DNA of 60,840 bases from Amycolatopsis thermalba (GCF_003385215.1 NZ_PQHW01000035.1:1-60840); one strand, 5' to 3'. Counted from the first letter of the stretch, positions 15,434 to 24,523 are shown. Notes: generated by a model from the sequence alone, not told the origin. Translations and numbers: made by a program.

Positions 15434-16317
15434 AGCGACCCCAGCCCGCGCGCCCGCAGCACGGCCCGCTCCAGCGGCCGGAACACCAGCAGCTCGATCC
15501 CGACGCCGACCAGCAGGATCAGGAAGATCGCCGCGATCACGGTCGACATGTCGTTGAGGAACCGGCCGTCGTCGAGGTAGGCGCCGAGGCCCTTGCCCAG
15601 CAACGGCGACGTCGCGATGATCTCCGCCGCCATCAGCGACCGCCACGAGAACGCCCAGCCCTGCTTCAACCCGGCCAGATAGCCCGGCAGCGCCGCGGGC
15701 AGCAGGATGTGCCGAGCCGTCGCCAGCCGTCCCGCGCCGAGCACCTTGCCCACGCGCGGCAGGATCGGCGGGATCTGGTCGATGCCGGCCACCAGGCCGT
15801 TCGCGATCGACGGCACGCTGCCCAGCAGCAGCACCACGTACATCGCGGCCGGCTCGACACCGAACCACAGCACCGCCGCCGGCACCCAGGCCACCGACGG
15901 CAGGCTCTGCAGGCCGGACAGGAACGGCCCGATCCCGGCCCGCACCAGCTTGACCTTCGCGACCAGCAGCCCGAGCGGCGTGGCGATCACGATGGCGACC
16001 AGGAACCCGAGCACCGCGCGGTGCACCGACGTCCACACGAACCCGAACGCGTCCCCGCTGGTGAACCGGCCCCACAGCTCGCTCCACACCGCCAGCGGCG
16101 CGGGCAGCTGGTACTCCGGCCAGAACGCGGCCGCCCACAGCGCCTGCCAGATCGCGATCACCAGGACCAGGAACGCGACCGGCGGCAGCACCGAGCGCAC
16201 GAACCGGCTCCAGCCGCCCTTCTTCGCGGGCGGCTGGACGGGCGTGTCGAGGGCGTCCAGACCCGCTTCGACCGCCGCGGCGTCCGGTTCGGCGGTCGAG
16301 CCCTCAAGCGGCGGCAT
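15430..16317 (-). CDS. ABC transporter permease, SsuC/NrtB/TauC type
   Basis: A 295-residue inner-membrane permease with six hydrophobic segments and the EAA-loop region of this family (around ATARHILLPAALPGYLAGLK). A proline-rich cytoplasmic N-terminus precedes TM1. It overlaps the ATPase gene upstream by 14 bp and the chelatase downstream by 4 bp. With the ATPase and lipoprotein it forms an importer for sulfonates, sulfate esters or a related anion. Sulfur is the probable cargo because all surrounding genes assimilate sulfur. Confidence 0.85.
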   Translation of the reverse strand: MPPLEGSTAEPDAAAVEAGLDALDTPVQPPAKKGGWSRFVRSVLPPVAFLVLVIAIWQALWAAAFWPEYQLPAPLAVWSELWGRFTSGDAFGFVWTSVHRAVLGFLVAIVIATPLGLLVAKVKLVRAGIGPFLSGLQSLPSVAWVPAAVLWFGVEPAAMYVVLLLGSVPSIANGLVAGIDQIPPILPRVGKVLGAGRLATARHILLPAALPGYLAGLKQGWAFSWRSLMAAEIIATSPLLGKGLGAYLDDGRFLNDMSTVIAAIFLILLVGVGIELLVFRPLERAVLRARGLGSL

Positions 16318-17104
16318 GGCTGCTGATCACCTCGCGCAGGCGGCGGTTGATGACGTCCACCGCGTTGACCTCGTCCTGCCCGGCCAGCCCGTCGACGCGC
16401 CACTGCTGCACGACCTTGCCCGGCCGCGACGACAGCAGCACCACCCGCTGCCCCAGCCGCACCGCCTCGCGCACGTCGTGGGTCACGAACACCACCGCGC
16501 TGCCGGTCGCCTCCCAGATGCGCAGCAGTTCGGCCTGCAGCACGTCGCGGGTGATGGCGTCCAGCGCGGAGAACGGCTCGTCCATCAGCAGCAGCGACGG
16601 CCGTTCCTCGCCGTCCTCGGTGTAGGTGGCCGAGGCCAGCGCGCGGGCCAGTGCCACGCGCTGGCGCATGCCACCGGACAGCTCGTGCGGCCGCTTGGCG
16701 CCGGCCCCGGACAGCCGCACCAGCTCCAGCAGCTCGCCGGTGCGGGTTCGGCGCTCGGCACGGCCCATGCCGGCCAGCTTCAGCGGCAGCTCGACGTTCG
16801 CCGCGGCGGTCAGCCACGGCATGAGCGCCGCCTCCTGGAACATCACCGCCGGCCGGGACGTCGTCAGCTCGATCTCGCCCGCGGTCGGCCGGTCCAGGTT
16901 CGCGATCAGGTTCAGCAGGGTGGTCTTGCCGCAGCCCGAGGCGCCGAGCAGGCAGACGAACTCCCCCGGCGCGACATCGAGGTCGACCCCGGCGAGCGCG
17001 GTCACGGCGTCGCGGCCCTGCCCGAAGCTCTTGTGCACCCCGGACAGCCGCACGGCGTGCCCGGTCGCGGGCTCCACCGGCGGACGTCCCAGCGTGGCGG
17101 TCAT
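16304..17104 (-). CDS. ABC transporter ATP-binding protein, SsuB/NrtD type
   Basis: 266 residues from the ATG at 17104, which has GGAGG six bases upstream. Walker A GASGCGKTT, Q-loop MFQEAALMPWL, signature LSGGMRQRVALARAL and Walker B LLLMDEPFSALD are intact, followed by the H-loop FVTHDVREA. A short insertion (EDGEERPS) interrupts the stretch between signature and Walker B. It energises the neighbouring permease for uptake of a sulfur anion, probably an organosulfonate. Confidence 0.9.
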   Translation of the reverse strand: MTATLGRPPVEPATGHAVRLSGVHKSFGQGRDAVTALAGVDLDVAPGEFVCLLGASGCGKTTLLNLIANLDRPTAGEIELTTSRPAVMFQEAALMPWLTAAANVELPLKLAGMGRAERRTRTGELLELVRLSGAGAKRPHELSGGMRQRVALARALASATYTEDGEERPSLLLMDEPFSALDAITRDVLQAELLRIWEATGSAVVFVTHDVREAVRLGQRVVLLSSRPGKVVQQWRVDGLAGQDEVNAVDVINRRLREVISSHAAA

Positions 17105-17114
17105 GACCAACCTC

Positions 17115-18170
17115 CTACTTCTTGTCCAGGCCGGACGCGCTGACGGCCGGCTTCCCGGCCTGGGCGAGCACGGTGTTGAGCAGGGTCAGATCGGCGAACC
17201 CGGCGACGTCCGGGGCCTTGTTCTTGACGCCGGCGGTCACCTGGTCCTGGGCCAGCTGCGGGAACTGCCCGGCCAGCGGGTCGGTGGTGAGCTGGATGCC
17301 CTGCCACGCGCGGTCGAGCGTGCCGGGCGCCAGCGCCTTGCCGGTGAGCTGCTGCAGCTGGTTGTTCACCGCGGTCTTCGCCTTGGCCGGATCGGCCGCG
17401 GCGAGTTCGTTCGCGTCGAGCAGGCCCTGCAGGATCGCGGTGACGGTCGCCGGGTGCTCCTTGAGGAACTGGGTGCGCACGATCAGCACGGTGGCCGGGA
17501 ACTGCCCGCCCGGCCACAGGTCCTTCTCGTCGACCAGGACCTTCGCGCCGGCCTCCAGCACCAGGCGGGACGCCCACGGCTCGGGCAGCCACGCGCCCTG
17601 GATCGCGCCGGACTTGAACTGGTCGAGCGTCAGGGCGTTGTCGATGTTCTGCACCTTGACGTCGGTCAGCTTCTGGTCGGAGATCCACTTCTTCAGCGAG
17701 ACGTCCTGCGTGTTGCCCAGCTGCGGCGAGGCCACGGTCTTGCCCCGCAGGTCCTGCGGTGTGTTGATCTCCGGCTTGACGACCAGCTGCGCGCCGCCCG
17801 AGGTGGCGCCCGCGATCAGCCGCACGGCCTCGCCCGCGGACTGGGCGTAGGCGTTGATCGCCGGGCCGGAGCCGATGAACCCGATGTCCAGCGACCCGCC
17901 CAGCAGCGCGTTGACCTCTTCGGGGCCGGCGTTGAACTTCGTCGGGACCAGCTTGGTGCCGCCGAGTCGCTGGGCGAACAGGTTCTGGTCCAGCCCGATC
18001 AGCGCCGAGGCGTGCGTGACGTTCGGGAAGTACCCCAGGCGCACCTCGGCGGCCGGACCCTGGTCCGTCGCGTTCGCGGACTCGTCCGAACGGTCCGCCC
18101 GCGTACACCCGCTCACCACGGCCAATACCGACAACGCTGCTGCTGCCAGAGCCAGAACGCGAGTTTTCAC
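17115..18170 (-). CDS. Sulfonate/taurine-type ABC substrate-binding lipoprotein
   Basis: 351 residues. Lipoprotein signal with lipobox VVSGC (Cys near 22), then a type II periplasmic-binding fold of the SsuA/TauA/NrtA group: LGYFPNVTHASALIG, LDIGFIGSGPAINAY, LVVKPEINTPQDLRGKTVA. It would capture sulfonates or related anions at the cell surface and deliver them to the permease downstream. It follows cysN by 30 bp in the operon. Confidence 0.85.
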   Translation of the reverse strand: MKTRVLALAAAALSVLAVVSGCTRADRSDESANATDQGPAAEVRLGYFPNVTHASALIGLDQNLFAQRLGGTKLVPTKFNAGPEEVNALLGGSLDIGFIGSGPAINAYAQSAGEAVRLIAGATSGGAQLVVKPEINTPQDLRGKTVASPQLGNTQDVSLKKWISDQKLTDVKVQNIDNALTLDQFKSGAIQGAWLPEPWASRLVLEAGAKVLVDEKDLWPGGQFPATVLIVRTQFLKEHPATVTAILQGLLDANELAAADPAKAKTAVNNQLQQLTGKALAPGTLDRAWQGIQLTTDPLAGQFPQLAQDQVTAGVKNKAPDVAGFADLTLLNTVLAQAGKPAVSASGLDKK

Positions 18171-18200
18171 GGGCGGACCTTTCGGTTGGGGGATGGGGAG

Positions 18201-19502
18201 TTACGGGCCGGGGGAGACCACGTCCCGGTCGCTGCGCAGCACGGGAAGCGGCGCACCGACCATCCCGGCCGCCAGCGTGGTGCCGTCGGCCGGGTCGATC
18301 ACCAGGAAGGCGCCGGTACGCCGGCTCACCTCGTACTCGTCGACCGGCAGCGGTTCCGCGACGCGGACCTTCGCGCGGCCGATCTCGTTGAGCTGCAGCG
18401 TCTCCGGGTAGTCCACTGTGGATAGCTTCTGCTCGTCGAAGCGGGAGACCAGCTCGTCCACGAACGCCTGCACCGTGCGCGCGCCGTGCTTGACCAGCAC
18501 GCGGGCGCCCGGGCGCAGCGGCTTCTCCGACAGCCAGGCCAGCGTCGCGTCCAGCAGGTCGGTGGGCACCGGGGCGGTCGCGGCGGCGGCGATCACGTCG
18601 CCGCGCGCGATGTCCAGGTCGTCGGCCAGCACCAGCGTCACCGAGCGGCCGGCGGCGGCCTCGGTCAGCTCACCGTCCGGCGTGTCGATCCGCTCGACCG
18701 TCGTGCGCAGGCCGGCGGGCAGGACCACGACCTCGTCGCCCGGCCGCACCGTGCCCACCGCGACCTGGCCCGCGTAGCCGCGGTAGTCCGGGTACTCGGG
18801 CGTGCGCGGCCGGATCACGTACTGCACCGGGAAGCGGAACGGGGCGTCGTGCGGGTCCGGCGCGACCGGCACGGTCTCCAGGTGCTCCAGCAGCGTCGGG
18901 CCGGAGTACCACGGGGTGTGCGCCGAGCGCTCCACCACGTTGTCGCCCACCAGGGCGGACACCGGGATCGCCAGCACCGATCCCTCGGCGTAGCCCAGCG
19001 ACGTGGCGTGGTCGGTGAACTCCTTCGCGATGACCCGGAAGGTCTCCTCGTCGTAGTCCACCAGGTCGATCTTGTTCACCGCGAGCACCAGGCGCGGCAC
19101 GCCGAGCAGCGCGAGCACCGCGGCGTGGCGGCGGGTCTGCTCGATCACGCCCTTGCGCGCGTCGACCAGCAGCACGGCCAGCTGCGCCGTGGAGGCGCCG
19201 GTGACGGTGTTGCGGGTGTACTGCACGTGGCCCGGGGTGTCGGCGAGCACGAACGACCGCTTCGGCGTGGCGAAGTAGCGGTAGGCGACGTCGATCGTGA
19301 TGCCCTGCTCACGCTCCGAGCGCAGGCCGTCGACCAGCAGCGACAGGTCCGGAGTGGACAGACCGCGGTCGACGCTGGCGCGGGTGACCGCGTCCAGCTG
19401 GTCGGCCAGGACCGACTTGGTGTCGTAGAGCAGACGGCCGACGAGCGTCGACTTGCCGTCGTCGACGCTCCCGGCGGTGGCGAGCCGCAGCAACGAGCTC
19501 AT
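18201..19502 (-). CDS. cysN: Sulfate adenylyltransferase subunit 1 (GTPase)
   Basis: 433 residues, an EF-Tu-like GTPase. G1 motif GSVDDGKSTL (residues 11-20), G3 DTPGHVQY, G4 NKIDLVD and the three beta-barrel domains are present. Together with CysD it makes adenosine 5'-phosphosulfate (APS) from ATP and sulfate, driven by GTP hydrolysis. The protein stops after the third domain, so no APS kinase (CysC) is fused, and no cysC exists in this operon. The start codon overlaps the cysD stop by one base. Confidence 0.95.
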   Translation of the reverse strand: MSSLLRLATAGSVDDGKSTLVGRLLYDTKSVLADQLDAVTRASVDRGLSTPDLSLLVDGLRSEREQGITIDVAYRYFATPKRSFVLADTPGHVQYTRNTVTGASTAQLAVLLVDARKGVIEQTRRHAAVLALLGVPRLVLAVNKIDLVDYDEETFRVIAKEFTDHATSLGYAEGSVLAIPVSALVGDNVVERSAHTPWYSGPTLLEHLETVPVAPDPHDAPFRFPVQYVIRPRTPEYPDYRGYAGQVAVGTVRPGDEVVVLPAGLRTTVERIDTPDGELTEAAAGRSVTLVLADDLDIARGDVIAAAATAPVPTDLLDATLAWLSEKPLRPGARVLVKHGARTVQAFVDELVSRFDEQKLSTVDYPETLQLNEIGRAKVRVAEPLPVDEYEVSRRTGAFLVIDPADGTTLAAGMVGAPLPVLRSDRDVVSPGP

Positions 19503-20416
19503 CAGAAGTACCCCTCCCGCTTGCGGTCCTCCATGGCGGCCTCCGACAGGCGGTCGTCGGCCCGGGTGGCGCCGCGCTCGGTGAGCCGGCTCGCCATCAC
19601 CTCGGCGATCACTTCTTCGACGGTCGACGCCGTCGACTCCACGGCGCCGGTGCAGGAGCCGTCACCGACCGTGCGGTAGCGCACCGTCAGCTCCTTGACC
19701 TCTTCGCCGTCACGCGGACCGCCCCACGGTCCCTCGGTCAGCCACATGCCGTCGCGCTGGTAGACCTTGCGCTGGTGGGCGTAGTAGATCGAGGGCAGCT
19801 CCACCTTCTCGCGCGCGATGTAGTTCCACACATCGGCTTCGGTCCAGTTGGAGAGCGGGAACACCCGCACATGTTCCCCCGGACGGTGCCGTCCGTTGTA
19901 GAGGTTCCACAATTCGGGACGCTGACGGCGCGGGTCCCACTGCCCGAACGCGTTGCGCAGGCTGAAGATGCGCTCCTTGGCCCGCGCGCGCTCCTCGTCG
20001 CGGCGCCCGCCGCCGAACACCGCGTCGAACTTGTGCTCGGCGATGGTGTCCAGCAGCGGTTGCGTCTGCAGCGGGTTGCGGGTGCCGTCGGGACGTTCGG
20101 TCAGGCGGCCGTCGTCGATCCAGTCCTGCACGTTCGCGACGATCAGCCGCAGGCCGTACTTCTCCACGACGGCGTCGCGGAACGCGATGACCTCGTCGAA
20201 GTTGTGCCCGGTGTCCACGTGCAGCAGCGGGAACGGCACCGGCGCCGGCCAGAACGCCTTGATCGCCAGGTGCAGCAGCAGGGTCGAGTCCTTGCCGCCG
20301 GAGAACAGGATCACCGGCCGGTCGAACTCGCCGGCCACCTCCCGGAAGATGTGGATGGCCTCGGATTCCAGAGCAGCGAGGTTGTCGGTCGCTGCGTCGG
20401 TCGCGGCTGTGGTCAC
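19502..20416 (-). CDS. cysD: Sulfate adenylyltransferase subunit 2
   Basis: 304 residues of the PAPS-reductase/ATP-sulfurylase N-type ATP pyrophosphatase family. PP-loop SGGKDST near residue 40, HVDTGHNFDEVI, and the signature FGGGRRDEERARAKERIFSLR are intact. It is the catalytic half of the CysDN sulfurylase. The C-terminal DRKREGYF is the usual ending. It sits 10 bp after cysH. Confidence 0.95.
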   Translation of the reverse strand: MTTAATDAATDNLAALESEAIHIFREVAGEFDRPVILFSGGKDSTLLLHLAIKAFWPAPVPFPLLHVDTGHNFDEVIAFRDAVVEKYGLRLIVANVQDWIDDGRLTERPDGTRNPLQTQPLLDTIAEHKFDAVFGGGRRDEERARAKERIFSLRNAFGQWDPRRQRPELWNLYNGRHRPGEHVRVFPLSNWTEADVWNYIAREKVELPSIYYAHQRKVYQRDGMWLTEGPWGGPRDGEEVKELTVRYRTVGDGSCTGAVESTASTVEEVIAEVMASRLTERGATRADDRLSEAAMEDRKREGYF

Positions 20417-20426
20417 TTCCCTCTCC

Positions 20427-21131
20427 CTACGCGTGCAGGCCGCACTCGGTCTTGGACTTGCCGGCCCAGCGGCCGCTGCGCGGATCGGCGCCCGGCGCCA
20501 CCTTCGCGGTGCACGGGGCGCAGCCGATCGACAGGTACCCCTCGCCCACCAGCGGGTTCTGCAGGATGCCGTGCTCGTCGATGTAGGCGTTGAACTCCTC
20601 GTCGGTCCACGGCGCGATCGGGTTGACCTTGACCAGGCCGTTGCGGTCGTCCCAGGTGACGATCGGGGTGTTCGCCCGGGTCGGGGCGTCCACCCGGCGC
20701 ACGCCGGTGACCCACGCGGAGTAGTTCGACAGCGTCTTGCGCAGCGGCACCACCTTGCGCAGGTGGCAGCACAGGTTCGGATCCCGCTCGTGCAGCTTCG
20801 GCCCGTACTCGGCGTCCTGCTGCGCCACGGTCTGCTCGGCGGCCGCGTTGACGATCGTCACGTCCGGGTACACGGTCGCGACCGCGTCCCGGGTGCCGAT
20901 CGTCTCGGCGAAGTGGTAGCCGGTCTCCAGGAACAGGACGTCCACATCGGACTTCACCTTGGTGGCGAGGTCGATGAGCACCGCGTCCTGCATGTTGGAG
21001 GCGACGATGAAGTCGTCGCCGAAGGTCTCCGCGGTCCAGCGCAGGGCCTCCAGCGCGGTCGCGTCGGCCAGCTCGGCGGACGCCTTCTCCGCCAGTGCCT
21101 TCAGTTCTTCGGTCCTCGTCGCGGTGGTCAC
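20427..21131 (-). CDS. cysH: APS-type (phospho)adenylylsulfate reductase
   Basis: 234 residues from GTG at 21131, which overlaps the preceding small gene (GTGA). The iron-sulfur ligands typical of APS reductases are present: Cys121-Cys122 in NLCCHLRK and Cys204/Cys207 in GCAPC. The nucleophilic Cys230 is in the terminal ECGLH. Enzymes with the CC/CxxC set carry a [4Fe-4S] cluster and reduce APS directly to sulfite. This fits the lack of an APS kinase gene in the operon. Confidence 0.93.
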   Translation of the reverse strand: MTTATRTEELKALAEKASAELADATALEALRWTAETFGDDFIVASNMQDAVLIDLATKVKSDVDVLFLETGYHFAETIGTRDAVATVYPDVTIVNAAAEQTVAQQDAEYGPKLHERDPNLCCHLRKVVPLRKTLSNYSAWVTGVRRVDAPTRANTPIVTWDDRNGLVKVNPIAPWTDEEFNAYIDEHGILQNPLVGEGYLSIGCAPCTAKVAPGADPRSGRWAGKSKTECGLHA

Positions 21132-21280
21132 TTGCTCGCTCCTTCCGGAAAGCGCAGCCCGATGAACTTGACGGTGAAAACGCGGCGGCAGGCGCCGCAG
21201 AGCCAAGCCCCCTCTTCCTCGGGACGCAGGTCCTCGTCCCCGCAGTACGGGCAGTGGAACGGGGTCGCCCGCTCACTCAT
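21128..21280 (-). CDS. Small zinc-ribbon protein of the sulfite-reductase operon
   Basis: 50 residues with two CxxC pairs (Cys10/Cys13 and Cys28/Cys31), a likely zinc ribbon or metal site. It overlaps the sulfite reductase stop and the cysH start by 4 bp each, so translation is coupled. From memory, a small gene occupies the same place between sulfite reductase and cysH in other actinomycetes such as Streptomyces. Its role is undefined; helping iron-sulfur assembly or electron delivery would fit the context. Confidence 0.8.
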   Translation of the reverse strand: MSERATPFHCPYCGDEDLRPEEEGAWLCGACRRVFTVKFIGLRFPEGASK

Positions 21281-22977
21281 CGGAGATCGGCCTCGTCGGC
21301 GCGGGCCACCCACTGCGGGAAGCGCTCGCCCTCTTCCCGCTGACCCAGGTAGTTGCGCACGACCCGCTCGACGTAGCCGATCAGCTCGTCGCCGGTCACC
21401 TTGTGGCCGCGCAGCTTCCGGCCGAACCCGGCGTCCAGGCCCAGCCCGCCGCCCAGGTGCACCTGGAAGCCCTCGACCTGGTTGCCGTCGTCGTCGGTCA
21501 CGATCTGGCCCTTGAGGCCGATGTCCGCGGTCTGGATGCGCGCACACGAGTTCGGGCAGCCGTTGATGTGCACCGTGACCGGGTTCTCCACCTGGTCCTG
21601 GATGTCGGCCAGCCGCTCCTCCAGCGCGGTCACCAGCTCCTTGGCGCGCTGCTTGGTCTCCACGATCGCGAGCTTGCAGAACTCGATGCCGGTACAGGCC
21701 ATCACGCCGCGGCGCCACGGGCTCGGCTGCGTGGGCAGGCCGAGCTCGGCCAGCTCCGCCTGCAGGCCCGGCACGTCCTCCTCGGCGACGTCGAGCACCA
21801 GCAGCTTCTGCAGCGGGGTGAGCCGCACCCGGTTCGACCCGGCGCGCTCGGCGGCCTTCGCCACCTTGATCAGGGTCGAGCCGGACACGCGGCCGCCGAT
21901 CGGCGCGGCGCCGACGTAGAACTTGCCGTCCTTCTGCCTGTGCACGCCGACGTGGTCGTGCTGCACCGCGGGCACCTCGGGCGCGGGGCCGTCGATCAGC
22001 TTCCGCTTCAGGTACTCGTCCTCCAGCACCTGGCGGAACTTCTCGGCGCCCCAGTCCTTGACCAGGAACTTGATCCGGGCGCGCGAGCGCAGGCGCCGGT
22101 AGCCGTAGTCGCGGAAGACGCTGATCACGCCCTCCCAGACCTCGGGGACCTCGTCGCGCGGCACCCACGCACCCAGCCGCTGGCCGATCATCGGGTTGGT
22201 CGACAGGCCGCCGCCGACCCACACGTCGAACCCGGGACCGTGCTCGGGGTGCACGACGCCGACGAACGCGACGTCGTGGATCTCGTGGGCCACGTCCGGC
22301 AGCCCGGACACCGCGGTCTTGAACTTGCGCGGCAGGTTCGCGTACTCCGGCTTGCCCAGGTAGCGGCGCTTGATCTCGTCCACGGCCGGGGTGCCGTCGA
22401 TGACCTCGTCCGCGGCGATCCCGGCGACGGGGGAGTTGAGGATGACCCGCGGGCTGTCGCCGCACGCGGTCATGGTGGTCAGGCCGGCGCCTTCGAGCTT
22501 CTCCCAGATCGTGGGCATGTCCTCGATCCGGATCCAGTGGTACTGGATGTTCTGCCGGTCGGTGATGTCGGCGGTGTCGCGGGCGTAGGTCTGCGAGATC
22601 TCCCCGATCAGCGCGAGCTGCTCGATGGTCAGGTCGCCGCCGTCGATGCGGACGCGGAGCATGAAGTACTCGTCGTCCAGCTCCTCCGGCTCCAGCGTCG
22701 CGGTGCGGCCGCCGTCGATCCCGGGCTTGCGCTGCGTGTAGAGGCCGTACCAGCGGAACCGGCCACGCAGGTCGCCCGGATCGATCGAGTCGAAGCCGCC
22801 CCGCGCGTAGATGTTTTCGATCCGCGATCGAACGTTGAGCGGGTGGTCGTCCTTCTTCGAGCGCTCGTTCGGGTTCAGCGGCTCGCGGTAGCCGAGGGCC
22901 CACTGGCCCTCACCACGACGCTGCCGGGCGCGCGGGGTTCGGGCGGCGGCAGGGTTGTCGCGCGTCGGCGAAGCCAT
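21277..22977 (-). CDS. sir: Ferredoxin-dependent sulfite (nitrite/sulfite) reductase
   Basis: 566 residues from the ATG at 22977 with GGAAGGA upstream; a longer frame reaches 23019 but lacks a ribosome site. Two ferredoxin-like half domains are followed by the siroheme/[4Fe-4S] ligands in ACTGIEFC and NGCPNSC. The basic siroheme-pocket segment RGRFRWYGLYTQRKPG is near the N terminus. It reduces sulfite to sulfide with six electrons from ferredoxin. It is the first structural gene of the operon, 132 bp after a 23-codon leader peptide. Confidence 0.92.
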   Translation of the reverse strand: MASPTRDNPAAARTPRARQRRGEGQWALGYREPLNPNERSKKDDHPLNVRSRIENIYARGGFDSIDPGDLRGRFRWYGLYTQRKPGIDGGRTATLEPEELDDEYFMLRVRIDGGDLTIEQLALIGEISQTYARDTADITDRQNIQYHWIRIEDMPTIWEKLEGAGLTTMTACGDSPRVILNSPVAGIAADEVIDGTPAVDEIKRRYLGKPEYANLPRKFKTAVSGLPDVAHEIHDVAFVGVVHPEHGPGFDVWVGGGLSTNPMIGQRLGAWVPRDEVPEVWEGVISVFRDYGYRRLRSRARIKFLVKDWGAEKFRQVLEDEYLKRKLIDGPAPEVPAVQHDHVGVHRQKDGKFYVGAAPIGGRVSGSTLIKVAKAAERAGSNRVRLTPLQKLLVLDVAEEDVPGLQAELAELGLPTQPSPWRRGVMACTGIEFCKLAIVETKQRAKELVTALEERLADIQDQVENPVTVHINGCPNSCARIQTADIGLKGQIVTDDDGNQVEGFQVHLGGGLGLDAGFGRKLRGHKVTGDELIGYVERVVRNYLGQREEGERFPQWVARADEADLR

Positions 22978-23109
22978 GTTCGAGTCCTTCCGGGGCTTTC
23001 GCGAAGGCGCCGCGCGCACGGATATGCCCTGGTCGAACCCGTGGTGAGGGGGTAGGCAGTCCGCGGCGTGACGGCGCCCGCTGGTCCTAGCTGGGTGGCG
23101 GTGGCGGCG

Positions 23110-23181
23110 TCAGTTCGTCTCGCGGCACAGGGCGCTGGCGACACGCCGGAAGTCGACGTGGCGACGCACCACGAGGAGCAC
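23110..23181 (-). CDS. Putative leader peptide of the sulfur operon
   Basis: 23 codons starting with GTG and ending ALCRETN-stop. The peptide contains RRHVDFRRVASALCRET, which closely resembles the short leader peptides annotated before sulfur and cysteine genes in many actinomycetes (pattern RRHVDL-RVASALCR). It ends 132 bp before the sulfite reductase start on the same strand. The conserved Cys codon near the end suggests cysteine-sensitive attenuation by the translating ribosome. The exact mechanism is not visible. Too short for ordinary gene finders. Confidence 0.75.
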   Translation of the reverse strand: MLLVVRRHVDFRRVASALCRETN

Positions 23182-23317
23182 TCCGGCATAAGTCACCAAG
23201 ACAGCGTGCCACGCTGCTCACGATGTGGTCCAGCCCGCACCGCATGCTGGGATACGCATCACGCTGAAAAAATCTCCGGCACACTGGCGCGCGGGATGGA
23301 TCAGGGACACTGGAACC

Positions 23318-24523
23318 GTGAGTGAGACTTCCGCCCCGGCGGCCTTCGCGCTGCCGGAGCACGCGCTGGCCGGGCTGGGGACGCGGCCCTTCGGCGTCTA
23401 CGTGCACGTGCCCTTCTGCGCGACCCGCTGCGGGTACTGCGACTTCAACACCTACACCGCCGGTGAGCTGGGCACGAGCGCCTCGCCCGAGTCGTGGCTG
23501 GAGGGCCTGCGGCGCGAGCTGGACCTGGGCGCGCGGGCGCTGGGGAACGCGCCGGCGGCCGAGACGGTGTTCGTCGGCGGCGGCACCCCGTCGCTGCTGG
23601 GCGCGTCCGGGCTGGCCGACGTGCTGGACGCGGTGCGGAACGCGTTCGGCCTGGCGCCCGGTGCCGAGGTCACCACGGAGTCGAACCCGGAGTCGACCTC
23701 GCCGGAGTTCTTTTCCGGGCTTCGCGCGGCCGGGTACACGCGCATCTCGCTGGGGATGCAGTCGGCGGCCCCGCACGTGCTGCGGATCCTGGACCGCACC
23801 CACACGCCGGGCCGCCCGGTGGCCGCCGCGCAGGAGGCCAGGGCCGCGGGGTTCGAGCACGTGAACCTCGACGTCATCTACGGCACGCCGGGGGAGCGGA
23901 CCGCCGACCTGCGCGCCTCGCTCGACGCGGTGCTGGCGGCCGGGGTGGACCACGTGTCGGCGTACTCGCTGATCGTCGAGGACGGCACCGCGCTGGCCCG
24001 GCGCGTGCGGAAGGGCGAGCTGCCCGCGCCGGACGAGGACGTGCTGGCGGCGGACTACGAGCTGATCGATTCGGTCCTGTCGGCGGCGGGGCTGACCTGG
24101 TACGAGGTGTCGAACTGGGCGGCGTCGGAAGCCGCCGCGTGCCGGCACAACCTGGGCTACTGGCGCGGCGGCGACTGGTGGGGCGCCGGGCCGGGCGCGC
24201 ACAGCCACGTCGGCGGCGTGCGGTGGTGGAACGTGAAGCACCCGGCGCGCTACGCCGCGGCGCTGGCTTCCGGCGGGTCGGCGGAGGCCGATCGCGAGGT
24301 GCTCACGCCCGAGGAACAGGCGTTCGAGCGGATCATGCTGGAGCTGCGGCTGGCCGAGGGGCTGCCGCTGTCCGCGCTGGACGCCGCCGGCGTGCGCGAG
24401 GCCGAGACGGCGGTGGCGGAGGGGCTGCTGGACGCCGTCGCCTTCGCGGACAAGGGGCGCTGCGTGCTGACCTTCCGCGGCCGCCTGCTGGCCGTCGGGC
24501 TGGTGCGGCGCCTGGCGGCCTGA
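23318..24523 (+). CDS. hemW: HemW, radical SAM heme chaperone
   Basis: 401 residues from GTG at 23318. Radical SAM cluster motif C34-ATR-C38-GY-C41 in VPFCATRCGYCDFNTY, then GGGTPSLL, SLGMQSAAPHVL and the C-terminal HemW domain with ACRHNLGYWRGGDWWGAGPGAHS. The family was long annotated as oxygen-independent coproporphyrinogen oxidase but acts as a heme-insertion protein. It is divergent from the sulfur operon. In many bacteria it follows lepA; here it does not. Confidence 0.9.
   Translation: MSETSAPAAFALPEHALAGLGTRPFGVYVHVPFCATRCGYCDFNTYTAGELGTSASPESWLEGLRRELDLGARALGNAPAAETVFVGGGTPSLLGASGLADVLDAVRNAFGLAPGAEVTTESNPESTSPEFFSGLRAAGYTRISLGMQSAAPHVLRILDRTHTPGRPVAAAQEARAAGFEHVNLDVIYGTPGERTADLRASLDAVLAAGVDHVSAYSLIVEDGTALARRVRKGELPAPDEDVLAADYELIDSVLSAAGLTWYEVSNWAASEAAACRHNLGYWRGGDWWGAGPGAHSHVGGVRWWNVKHPARYAAALASGGSAEADREVLTPEEQAFERIMLELRLAEGLPLSALDAAGVREAETAVAEGLLDAVAFADKGRCVLTFRGRLLAVGLVRRLAA

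Noticed and set aside
23020..23109. SAM or other known riboswitch before the sulfite reductase
   Set aside because: No known riboswitch core was recognised. The leader peptide explains the region better.
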